Below are positions 1-7,932 of a DNA stretch of 64,000 bases, one piece after another. Source of the stretch: Archangium gephyra (GTDB lineage: Bacteria; Myxococcota; Myxococcia; Myxococcales; Myxococcaceae); contig QFQP01000029.1 in NCBI GenBank assembly GCA_003243425.1, positions 1 to 64,000 of the forward strand. The letters run 5' to 3'. The notes below the pieces were generated by a model. The model saw nothing but the letters and a program-made list of their open reading frames with translations. It was not told the origin of the DNA and did not search any database. Within the stretch, counting starts at the first letter, position 1. Each line of letters opens with the position of its first letter. The position numbers and the translations under genes are program-made.

Positions 1-152
1 CTGCGACTGGCGGCGGCACTGCGACTGGCGGCGGCACTGCGACTGGCGGCGGCACTGCGACTGGCGGCGGCACTGCGACGGGCGGAGGAACGGCGACCGG
101 TGGCGGAACGGCGACGGGCGGAGGAACGGCGACCGGTGGTGGCACTGGCGGA
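1..152 (+). repeat. 18-bp tandem minisatellite coding for Gly-Thr linker
   Basis: An 18-bp unit (actggcggcggcactgcg) repeats perfectly about four times from the window edge, then continues as diverged copies to about base 150. It is in frame with the lamin-tail protein and encodes the TATGGG linker. The perfect copies suggest recent slippage or unequal exchange. Confidence 0.85.
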
Positions 153-1637
153 ACTTCCGCGCAGATCGACGCGGTGCGCGCGGCTGCGACCTCCACGCCT
201 GCCACGGTGAACCTGCAGGTGTCTGGCGCGCTCGTGACGCACTTGAAGCCGCTCGTGGCGGATGCGAGCCCGACGACGGACCCTGCGGGCTTCTTCGTTC
301 AGGCGACGCCCACGGGCCCTGCGATCTTCCTGCAGGTCGACCCCGCGACGTACGGCGTCGCCCGCGGTGACGTCGTGCACTTCACGGCCACGCAGGTCGC
401 GCGGGTGAACGGTCTGGTCACCGTGCTCGCGCTGTCGGCCTTCACGCGCACCGCCAGCGCCGTCGATCTCACGACGTTCCCGCAGAGCGTCGGCTCCGTG
501 GACTTCAGCGTCAGCACCACGCAAGAGAGCTACGAGAGTGAGCTGCTCTCTTTCTCGGGCACGCTCTCGAGCGACATGGTGGCCGCTGGGTTCGGCTACC
601 AGGCCGCGACGATCAATACGACGGGCTCAACCGGCACTGCGCTGCGTCTGCGCATTCCCAACGCGGTTCAGAGCGTCGAGGGCTTCAGCAACGGCTGCAC
701 CGTGGCCTTCAACGGCGGCCCGCTGTGGCGCTACCAGGGTCAGGCGCAGGCGTCGGTGTGGAGCTCGGCGAATCTCACCGGCTCTTCGTGCCCGTCGCCG
801 TCATTGATGATGGCCGGAGCGTTGTCGGCCAACTCCGTGCGGCTCACCTTCAACCGCCCGATGAACGGGGCGGGGCTCAACAGTGGCTCGGTGTCGATCC
901 CCGGTCTCACGGTGTCTTCGGTCTCGGGCAGCGGAACGAGCTGGGTGGCGAGCACCTCGTCGCAGACGCCCGGGGCGAACTACACGGCGACCATCTCCGC
1001 GTCGGTCACTGATGTGCGCGGCTCCGTGATGTCGTCGAGTGGCCGCAGCGCTGCTTTCACCGGCTTCACGCAGCCGGTCGGAGGCCTGGTGATCAACGAG
1101 ATCAACTACGACTCGGTTGGCGACGACTCGAGCGCCGACGAGTTCATCGAGATCTTCAACGGCAGCGGCGTCACCCAGTCGCTCGCCGATCGCTCGGTGG
1201 TGTTGGTGAACGGCAGCACCTCGACGAGCGGCGCTTCGTATCGCACCATCGATCTGTCGAGCGCGGGGTCGCTGTCGCCGGGTGAGTACCTGGTGATCGT
1301 GGGTTCGACGACGACCGCGGTGGTCGCCTCGGGAGCGAAGATCGTTCAGACGGCGGCGCAGGCAGGCGGGTGGATTCAGAACGGCCCGTCAGACGCGGTG
1401 GTGTTGGTCGCGACCAGCACGCTGCAGGTGCTCGATGCGGTCTCGTACGAAGGGTCGACCAACTGGGTGTCGACCGCTGGCACGGTGAACGCGTACGAGA
1501 CCGCCGGCTCGACGGCCGCTGAATCGAACTCGGTCGCCGACTCGCTGTCCCGGTTGCCGAACGGCATCGACAGCGACGACAACACGACTGACTTTGTGCT
1601 CACCACGTCGCCGACGCCCGGCGCTGCAAACCAGTGA
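3..1637 (+). CDS. Secreted lamin-tail-domain protein, 5' end outside window
   Basis: The open frame runs into the window with no start, so the N-terminus is missing; 544 residues are visible. It opens with a Gly/Thr/Ala linker of TATGGG units, followed by an OB-fold-like region (motif DPAGFFVQATPTGPAIFLQV). A bacterial Ig/SbsA-like segment follows (NSVRLTFNRPM), then a C-terminal lamin-tail (LTD) domain marked by LVINEINYD and EFIEIFNGSG. LTD domains occur in exported proteins of bacteria and are often linked to surface or extracellular nuclease-type proteins. The next gene downstream is a clear paralogue with the same domain order, so this is a tandem duplication. By analogy this copy was probably a lipoprotein. 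The molecular role is not known. Confidence 0.82.
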   Translation, partial: ATGGGTATGGGTATGGGTATGGGTATGGGTATGGGTATGGGTATGGGTGGTSAQIDAVRAAATSTPATVNLQVSGALVTHLKPLVADASPTTDPAGFFVQATPTGPAIFLQVDPATYGVARGDVVHFTATQVARVNGLVTVLALSAFTRTASAVDLTTFPQSVGSVDFSVSTTQESYESELLSFSGTLSSDMVAAGFGYQAATINTTGSTGTALRLRIPNAVQSVEGFSNGCTVAFNGGPLWRYQGQAQASVWSSANLTGSSCPSPSLMMAGALSANSVRLTFNRPMNGAGLNSGSVSIPGLTVSSVSGSGTSWVASTSSQTPGANYTATISASVTDVRGSVMSSSGRSAAFTGFTQPVGGLVINEINYDSVGDDSSADEFIEIFNGSGVTQSLADRSVVLVNGSTSTSGASYRTIDLSSAGSLSPGEYLVIVGSTTTAVVASGAKIVQTAAQAGGWIQNGPSDAVVLVATSTLQVLDAVSYEGSTNWVSTAGTVNAYETAGSTAAESNSVADSLSRLPNGIDSDDNTTDFVLTTSPTPGAANQ

Positions 1638-1835
1638 TCACATTCCGGTTGGTACGCGTTGCGCGCGAGCGCGCTGACGCGTGCCGATGATCTTGCACAG
1701 GCTTTCGTCATTCGGGGTGTGGTGAGCGGCGCCAAGGGGCACTCGGATTTTCGAGCGTGTCGCCCGGCAGCGTTGCTGGCCATCTCGTTCATTCTTTTTT
1801 CAGCCTGTGTTGGTCGTCCGTTGAGGGAGTTCTTC

Positions 1836-4220
1836 ATGTCTGCGGTTCGTCTGGGTCTGGTCGTCGGTGCGTTGTCCCTTCTCAGCGCGTGTGGAAACAC
1901 CGCGCCTCAATGTCTGCCCAGCAACTGCGCGGGGTGTTGCGACGCCAGCGGCGAGTGCGTGGAGTTGACCAACGCGCTGTCGTGCGGTGCGCGCGGCAGT
2001 GCGTGCCAGCAATGTCTGCCGAGCCAATCGTGTCTCGGTGGTTTCTGCACCAACACGGGTTCGTCAGGTGGCGGCGCCGGAGCGACCGGCGGCGGCTCCG
2101 CGACTGGCGGCGGCGACGGCATGACGGGCGGCGGCACGGCGACCGGCGGCGGCGACGGAACGACGGGCGGTGGCTCGGCGACCGGCGGTGGTGATGGCAC
2201 GACGGGTGGAGGTACGGCGACCGGCGGTGGCGATGGCACGACCGGTGGCGGCACTGCGATGGGCGGCGGCGTGGGCACGACGGGTGGCGGCTCTGCGACC
2301 GGTGGTGGTGACGGAACGACGGGTGGCGGCACTGCGACCGGTGGCGGCGTCGGCACGACGGGCGGTGGTGATGGAACCACGGGTGGCGGCAGTGCGACCG
2401 GCGGCGGCGGCGGCACGACGGGCGGTGGCACGGCAACCGGCGGTGGTGATGGAACGACGGGCGGCGGAACTGCGATCGGCGGCGGTGTTGGCACGACGGG
2501 CGGCGGCACCGCGACTGGCGGCGGCGTTGGCGCGACCGGCGGCGGCACTGCGACCGGCGGCGGCGCTGCGACCGGCGGCGGCGTGGGCACGACGGGCGGC
2601 GGCAGCGCGACGGGCGGCGGCAGCGCGACTGGCGGTGGCGTGGGCACGACGGGAGGCGGCCCTGCGACGGGCGGCGGCGCGGGCACTACCGGTGGTGGTG
2701 CAGGTACTACCGGTGGTGGCACTGGCTCGACGGGTGGCGGCACCGGCACGACGGCGAGCGCGCAGATCGCGGCCCTCCGCGCGGCGGCCGTCTCGGACAT
2801 GGACTTCTCGGTGAACATTGCGGTCCCGGGCGCGCTGGTGACGGCCGTGAAGCCGCTCGTGCCGAACGCGTCGTCGACGGACCCTGCGGGCTTCTTCGTG
2901 CAGGCCACGCAGACCGGCCCGGCGATCTTCGTGCAGGTCAACCCCGCCACGTTCGGCCTCTGGGCTGGTGACCGCATCGATTTCACCGCCACCGCGGTTG
3001 CGCGTGTGAACGGTCTGGCTGCGGTGAAGCAGCTCTCGGCGCTGACGCGTACGTCGAGCGGCAACAACGTCGCCGCGCTCTCTCAGAACGTGAACAACGT
3101 GAACTTCGGCGACCCCGCCGTGTCCGAGTTGTACGAGAGCGAGTTGCTGACGTTCTCGGGCACGTTCAACTCCGAGATGATCGGCACGGGCAGCGGCTAC
3201 GTCGGCGCGACGATCACCACCGGCGGCTCATCCGCGGGCGCGCTTCGCGTGCGCATTCCCACGGGCGTGCACGAGCAGACGTACCTGGGCGCGGGCTGCG
3301 CGCTGTCGATCAGCAACGTCCCGCTGTGGCGCTACCAGCAGCAGGCGCAGGCCTCGTCGTGGGAGGCCTCGGATCTCTCCAACTTCGTCTGCCCCACGCC
3401 GCGCTTGCTCTCGGCGACGCCGCTCGCTGCGAACACCGTGCGTCTCACATTCAACCGGCAGATCGACCACTCGGTGGTGACGCCTTCGTCGGTGTCGATC
3501 TCGGGTCTGACGGTCTCTGCGGTCACGGTATCGGGCGTGAACCTCACGGTGACGACGAGCGCGCAGACGCCAGGCGCCAGCTACAACGTGACCGTCACCG
3601 GGCTGCGCGACATGTTGGGCATCGCGCTCGCGCTCGATGGCCGCTCCACGAACTTCAACGGCTTCCAGTCGGTGAGCGCTCCGGGGCTGGTGATCAACGA
3701 GGTGAACTACGACTCCGTCGGCGCGGATACCGACGAGTACATCGAGATCTACAACGGCACTGCCGTGACGCAGTCGATGGTCGACCGCTCGATCGTTCTG
3801 ATCAACGGCGGCAACGCGAACGGGTTGTCGTACCTGACGGTCGACCTGTCATCGGCCGGTTCGCTGGCGCCCGGCCAGTACCTGCTGCTTGCGTCGAGCG
3901 ACACCATCGCCGCGAACACCTCGGCGGCGAAGAAGATCGTGATGCCGGGCACCTCGGAGATCATTCAGAACGGCGCGCCTGACGCCGTCGTGCTGGTGGC
4001 GACCTCGACGCAGCAGAAGCTCGACGCGATCTCGTACGAGGGCGATACGTGGTGGAACGGGGTGTCGGTGAAGGAGCACTCGAACTCGACGTCTGCGCTC
4101 GCCGACAACAACGGCACGGCCGGTTCGATCTCTCGCCTGCCCAACGGCGTCGACACCAACAACAACGCCGTCGACTGGAACTTCACGTCGACGATGACGC
4201 CTGGTTACGCCAATCACTGA
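1836..4220 (+). CDS. Lamin-tail-domain lipoprotein with Gly-rich repeat linker
   Basis: 794 residues. The frame is open further upstream, but the ATG at 1836 is chosen because it follows a gagggag ribosome site and begins a lipoprotein signal (lipobox LLSAC, then G). After the lipidated Cys comes a Cys-rich knot of about 50 residues with ten or more cysteines. A linker of about 230 residues made of GGG(S/T)ATGGG(D/V)GTT-type units follows. Then come the OB-like region (DPAGFFVQATQTGPAIFVQV), an Ig-like region (NTVRLTFNRQI) and the LTD domain (LVINEVNYDSVGADTDEYIE). It is paralogous to the gene ending at 1637. The likely location is the outer membrane or cell surface, with the linker as a flexible stalk. 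The function is unassigned. Its stop overlaps the convergent gene by 7 bp. Confidence 0.85.
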   Translation: MSAVRLGLVVGALSLLSACGNTAPQCLPSNCAGCCDASGECVELTNALSCGARGSACQQCLPSQSCLGGFCTNTGSSGGGAGATGGGSATGGGDGMTGGGTATGGGDGTTGGGSATGGGDGTTGGGTATGGGDGTTGGGTAMGGGVGTTGGGSATGGGDGTTGGGTATGGGVGTTGGGDGTTGGGSATGGGGGTTGGGTATGGGDGTTGGGTAIGGGVGTTGGGTATGGGVGATGGGTATGGGAATGGGVGTTGGGSATGGGSATGGGVGTTGGGPATGGGAGTTGGGAGTTGGGTGSTGGGTGTTASAQIAALRAAAVSDMDFSVNIAVPGALVTAVKPLVPNASSTDPAGFFVQATQTGPAIFVQVNPATFGLWAGDRIDFTATAVARVNGLAAVKQLSALTRTSSGNNVAALSQNVNNVNFGDPAVSELYESELLTFSGTFNSEMIGTGSGYVGATITTGGSSAGALRVRIPTGVHEQTYLGAGCALSISNVPLWRYQQQAQASSWEASDLSNFVCPTPRLLSATPLAANTVRLTFNRQIDHSVVTPSSVSISGLTVSAVTVSGVNLTVTTSAQTPGASYNVTVTGLRDMLGIALALDGRSTNFNGFQSVSAPGLVINEVNYDSVGADTDEYIEIYNGTAVTQSMVDRSIVLINGGNANGLSYLTVDLSSAGSLAPGQYLLLASSDTIAANTSAAKKIVMPGTSEIIQNGAPDAVVLVATSTQQKLDAISYEGDTWWNGVSVKEHSNSTSALADNNGTAGSISRLPNGVDTNNNAVDWNFTSTMTPGYANH
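2068..2755 (+). repeat. Gly-rich coding minisatellite (18/36-bp units)
   Basis: About 690 bp of degenerate 18-bp units (ggcggcggcacggcgacc and variants) encode GGGTATGGGDGTT-like repeats inside the lamin-tail lipoprotein. Synonymous and Ser/Thr/Asp/Val variation among units suggests an older array than the one at the window start. The minus strand reads as a long Pro/Val frame, which is a by-product of the repeat. Confidence 0.85.
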
Positions 4221-5320
4221 TCGTCGGGGCCGAGGCCCGCGAGCGTGATCAGATTTCGCGGGTGGTAGGCGCCATTTCCCGGCGCCTCCAGCACGCGCTC
4301 TTCCCAGTCACGGGGAATGGCTTCATCTCCGAAGATGGCGCCGAAGAGCGCGCCGGTCACCGCGCAGTTCACCGTCGAATGGCCGCCACGATTGGCCACG
4401 TCGATGAGCGCCGCTTCGAGTGACGGCGCGTGGAACAACTCCCAGAACGCGAGGCGATACGTCACGCGCGTTTCACTCGGCCACGGCCGGAAGAGATGGA
4501 GATCCGGGCCGTACAATTCCGGGTCGTCGTCCTGCGCGTACTTGAAGTCTTCGCGCAGCCAGTCGGCGCCGTCTTTGGTCTGACCGACCCAGTCGCTCTC
4601 CTTGCGGCCCAGCACCGACGCGGCGAGTGAGAGCTCGGCTTCGGCGACTTTCAGCAATTGATCAGGTTCGAGGCGTTCTCCCGGCGCGCTGATCGCCGCG
4701 GCGAGAATGCCGTTGAACGTGCTGCAGGCCAGCTGGGTGAGCGGGTCGAAGTGCGTGATGCTCACGTCTTCGAGTGAGGCCTGCACCCGTTCATCACGAC
4801 GCGCATGAAAGAAGACGCCGATGGGCGTGGTGCGAGCGAGCGGAGCGTTGTCTCGAAGTCGCTGCGCGCTCTCGAGCCACGCGCGACGACCGGTGTTTTC
4901 AGGTGAGCGGCCTTCACTGATCCACTCCATCGGCGCCTTCATCGCTTCTGGTGCTTCGAGGGTGGTTGGCAGCCACCGCGCGTAGCTCTTCGCGACATCG
5001 AACACGTCGTAGCGGCGCTGATTGCGGAGCGACTGCGAGAGCACCTGCGCCATCTCCGACGGCCAGGTGACCTGCCCGCGGCGCAGCTCGAGGCGGCCGC
5101 CGCCCATCGGCTCGAGGTAGGGCCCGTCGTTGAGGTTCGGGAAGTTCGCGGCAGGCACGTTCCGCTGGTCCATGCGGATGCCCATGGCTTCGCCGACGGC
5201 GAGCCCGAGCAGCGCGCCACGTTGACGATCGCGGATTTGATCCGGCGTGGCGTGCGTTGGTGGCTTGACCTTCTTCGGGCGCGGCGGAGGCGGCACGCGC
5301 GCAACCCTACGAAAGGTCAC
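4214..5320 (-). CDS. ADP-ribosylglycohydrolase family protein
   Basis: 368 residues from a GTG at 5320 that overlaps the stop of the upstream minus-strand gene as GTGA, which suggests translational coupling; the frame is open further upstream to 5353. The N-terminal RDRQRGALLGLAVGEAMG and C-terminal GGHSTVNCAVTGALFGAIFG match the opening helix and Asp/Gly-rich helices of the ADP-ribosylglycohydrolase fold (DraG/ARH type), which removes ADP-ribose from proteins or small substrates using a Mg2+ pair. In classical members the metal ligands are Asp residues in these segments. Here the second motif reads GGHSTVN rather than the usual GGDTDT, so metal binding and activity may be altered. No ADP-ribosyltransferase is visible nearby. 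Confidence 0.8.
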   Translation of the reverse strand: MTFRRVARVPPPPRPKKVKPPTHATPDQIRDRQRGALLGLAVGEAMGIRMDQRNVPAANFPNLNDGPYLEPMGGGRLELRRGQVTWPSEMAQVLSQSLRNQRRYDVFDVAKSYARWLPTTLEAPEAMKAPMEWISEGRSPENTGRRAWLESAQRLRDNAPLARTTPIGVFFHARRDERVQASLEDVSITHFDPLTQLACSTFNGILAAAISAPGERLEPDQLLKVAEAELSLAASVLGRKESDWVGQTKDGADWLREDFKYAQDDDPELYGPDLHLFRPWPSETRVTYRLAFWELFHAPSLEAALIDVANRGGHSTVNCAVTGALFGAIFGDEAIPRDWEERVLEAPGNGAYHPRNLITLAGLGPDDQ

Positions 5321-5883
5321 TTCAAAGTGAATTGAAGATCTCGCCCGTCGCAACGCACCTGAAGCACCGTCGTCGTCGCGAAGGCTGCGCGTGCGTCACC
5401 ACGCGGTTCTCCGTTGATGGACGTGATGAGTTCGCCCATCTGTACGCCGCCGGCTGCGTTCTCGAACGAAATTCCGCTGCCGGGTTCCGGGTGCATTTCG
5501 TTCTGCGGAATCGAATGAAGTGCGCGCACCTGAACGCGGGTGACGGTGTTGGGTTCGACGTCGGCGACGCCCCTTCGACGAAGCGGCCTCCGACGATGAG
5601 CGTCACTTCGAAGCCACCGTCGTTCACGTTGGCCATTTCGTTGAAGGCCTCGTTGTCGCTGCGCACGAAACGTTCTTGATGGGCTCGTCGGTGTCGACGG
5701 TGCCGATGATGGTGCCTGGGCCATGCACTGGAGCGTGACGTCGGTGGTCCCTCCGGGAGGCACGTACGCAGGTTCTTCGGTCGACCGGCTCTGCGCCTCA
5801 CCCTGGCCTCTGCTCGGAGGGAAGAGGGGAAGTTCGTCATTCGCCTTTCTGTCGTTCGGCGACAGAACTACAACGCGCGCCAT
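5317..5883 (-). pseudogene. Small protein gene broken by three one-base frameshifts
   Basis: Coding-like sequence moves through all three minus-strand frames and returns to the first. The order is MARVVVLSPNDRKANDELP to LQCMA, then GTIIGTVDTDEPIKNV, then FVRSDNEAFNEMANVNDGG to VEG, then GVADVEPNTVTRVQ to the stop. Each junction is a loss of one base at a short homopolymer: plus-strand GGG 5718-5720, AAA 5668-5670 and CCCC 5570-5573. Restoring one base at each gives a continuous protein of about 189 residues whose C-terminus (MGELITSINGEP) faintly recalls a PDZ-type loop. It may be a pseudogene or an assembly artefact. Its 5' end overlaps the divergent enolase start. The family was not recognised. 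Confidence 0.7.
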
Positions 5884-7165
5884 GTCCGAAATCGTTCATG
5901 TCCGCGCTCGCGAAATTCTCGATTCCCGTGGCAACCCGACCGTCGAAGCCGAAGTCGAACTCGCTTCCGGCGCCTTCGGTCGCGCCGCCGTTCCTTCCGG
6001 CGCCAGCACCGGCGAACACGAAGCCGCCGAGCTCCGTGACGGCGACAAGAAGCGCTACCTCGGCAAGGGCGTGCTCAAGGCCGTCGCCAACGTGAACGAG
6101 ACCATCGCACCCGAGATCATCGGCTTCGACGGTCAGGACCAGGCCTCGCTCGACCACGCGCTCATCAAGCTCGATGGCACGCCCAACAAGAGCAAGCTCG
6201 GCGCCAACGCGATTCTCGCCGTCTCGATGGCCGTGGCCCGCGCCGCTGCCAACGAAGTGAACCTCCCGTTCTACAAGTACGTCGGTGGCGCGCAGGCCCG
6301 CACGCTGCCCGTGCCGATGATGAACATTCTCAACGGTGGCGCGCACGCCGACACCCGCGTCGACGTGCAGGAATTCATGGTGCTCCCCTGGGGCGCGAAG
6401 ACGTTCGCCGAAGGTCTGCAGTGGGGCGCCGAGGTGTTCCACGCGCTCAAGAAGATCCTCAAGGGCAAGAAGCTCGCGACCGGCGTCGGTGACGAAGGCG
6501 GCTACGCCCCCGAACTCCCGTCGAACGAAGACGCGCTCAAGCTCATCATGGAGGCCATCGACGCGGCGGGCTTCAAGGCCGGCGAACAGATCGCGCTCTG
6601 CCTCGACGTCGCGGCCAGCGAGTTCTTCGACAAGGGCTCCAAGAAGTACGCGTTCAAGGCCGACGGCAAGCAGCTCGACGGCGCGGGCATCGTCGCCTGG
6701 TACGAAGAGCTCGCGAGCAAGTACCCCATCGTTTCCATCGAAGACGGCTGCGCCGAAGATGACTGGGACACTTGGAAGCTGCTCACCGACAAGCTCGGCA
6801 AGAAACTGCAGCTGGTCGGCGACGATCTCTTCGTCACCAACGTCGAGCGCCTCTCGCGTGGCATCGAGAAGGGCGTGGGCAACTCGATCCTCGTGAAGGT
6901 GAACCAGATCGGCACGCTGACCGAGACCTTCGACGCGGTTCGCATGGCGCACCGCGCGGGCTTCACGTCGGTCATGTCGCACCGCTCGGGCGAGACCGAA
7001 GACACCACCATCGCCGACCTCGCCGTCGCGCTCGACTGCGGCCTCATCAAGACCGGTTCGGCCAGCCGCAGCGACCGCATCGCCAAGTACAACCAGCTGC
7101 TGCGCATCGAAGAAGCGCTCGGCGCCAACGCCCGCTACGCCGGCCGGAACGCGATCAAACAGTGA
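5882..7165 (+). CDS. eno: Enolase
   Basis: 427 residues, the normal length for bacterial enolase. It interconverts 2-phosphoglycerate and phosphoenolpyruvate in glycolysis. The ATG at 5882 is used because the protein then starts with the family N-terminus SEIVHVRAREILDSRGNPT; the frame is open further upstream but without homology. Landmarks are GAFGRAAVPSGASTGEHEA, NGGAHAD, GVGDEGGYAP, the metal ligand segment SIEDGCAEDDW, and the signature SHRSGETEDTTIADLAVAL. The stop overlaps the ATG of surE by one base (TGATG), so the two genes are likely co-translated. Confidence 0.98.
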   Translation: MSEIVHVRAREILDSRGNPTVEAEVELASGAFGRAAVPSGASTGEHEAAELRDGDKKRYLGKGVLKAVANVNETIAPEIIGFDGQDQASLDHALIKLDGTPNKSKLGANAILAVSMAVARAAANEVNLPFYKYVGGAQARTLPVPMMNILNGGAHADTRVDVQEFMVLPWGAKTFAEGLQWGAEVFHALKKILKGKKLATGVGDEGGYAPELPSNEDALKLIMEAIDAAGFKAGEQIALCLDVAASEFFDKGSKKYAFKADGKQLDGAGIVAWYEELASKYPIVSIEDGCAEDDWDTWKLLTDKLGKKLQLVGDDLFVTNVERLSRGIEKGVGNSILVKVNQIGTLTETFDAVRMAHRAGFTSVMSHRSGETEDTTIADLAVALDCGLIKTGSASRSDRIAKYNQLLRIEEALGANARYAGRNAIKQ

Positions 7166-7932
7166 TGACTCCGCGCATTCTCGTCAGCAACGACGATGGC
7201 ATTCACGCACCCGGTCTCCACGCGCTGGTGGAGGCCGTGTCGTCGCTGGGCGAGGTGTGGGTGGTGGCGCCCGAGAAAGAGCAGAGCGCCACGTCGCACT
7301 CGCTGTCGCTCCACCACCCGCTGCGCATCCGCAAACAGCAGGAGCGCTGGTTCGGAGTCGACGGCACGCCCGCTGATTCCGTCTACATCGCGGTCAACCA
7401 CCTGATGAAGGACGCGCGGCCCACGCTCGTGCTGTCGGGCATCAACCACGGGCCGAACCTCGCCGACGACGTCATCTATTCAGGCACCGTCGCCGCGGCG
7501 ATGGAGGGCTCGATTCTCGGCTTTCCAGCCATCGCCTTCAGCCTGGTGACGCGGAAGAACTTCGACTTCACGCACGCGAAGACCTTCGTTCATTCGTTGG
7601 TGAAGACCGCCATCACGCAGTCACTGCCGCCGCGCATGCTGCTCAACGTGAACATGCCCGCGTACGGTGAGATCACCGGCTACGAGGTCACGCGGCTCGG
7701 CCGCCACACGTACGGCGCCGACGTGGTCGAGAAGGAAGACCCGCGCGGCCGCCGCTATTACTGGATCGGCGGCACGGGCTACGAGCACGTGAAGGAGAAC
7801 GGCACTGACGTCACCTGCGTGCACGACTTCCGCCGTGCGTCGGTGACGCCGCTGATGCTCGACCTCACGCACCACGAGCTGCTCGCGCCGTTGCGTGAGT
7901 GGAAACTCGAGGGCTTCACGCAGGAGAGCTGA
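7165..7932 (+). CDS. surE: 5'/3'-nucleotidase SurE
   Basis: 255 residues. SurE is a divalent-metal nucleoside monophosphatase (stationary-phase survival protein). The metal-binding N-terminus ILVSNDDGIHAPG contains the Asp-Asp pair, and SGINHGPNLADDVIYSGTVA carries the conserved Asn and substrate loop. The ATG overlaps the enolase stop. In many proteobacteria surE sits upstream of the nlpD lipoprotein gene; here a kinase gene and a broken gene separate it from an NlpD-like LysM/M23 lipoprotein at 10239. The stop abuts the TTG start of the kinase gene with no gap. Confidence 0.95.
   Translation: MTPRILVSNDDGIHAPGLHALVEAVSSLGEVWVVAPEKEQSATSHSLSLHHPLRIRKQQERWFGVDGTPADSVYIAVNHLMKDARPTLVLSGINHGPNLADDVIYSGTVAAAMEGSILGFPAIAFSLVTRKNFDFTHAKTFVHSLVKTAITQSLPPRMLLNVNMPAYGEITGYEVTRLGRHTYGADVVEKEDPRGRRYYWIGGTGYEHVKENGTDVTCVHDFRRASVTPLMLDLTHHELLAPLREWKLEGFTQES

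Noticed and set aside
1907..3067. Minus-strand Pro/Val-repeat protein
   Set aside because: It is the complement of the Gly-rich minisatellite; the plus strand has a signal peptide, lipobox and real domains.
6772..7164. N-terminal extension of SurE
   Set aside because: The frame is open upstream, but it overlaps enolase and the family N-terminus begins at 7165.
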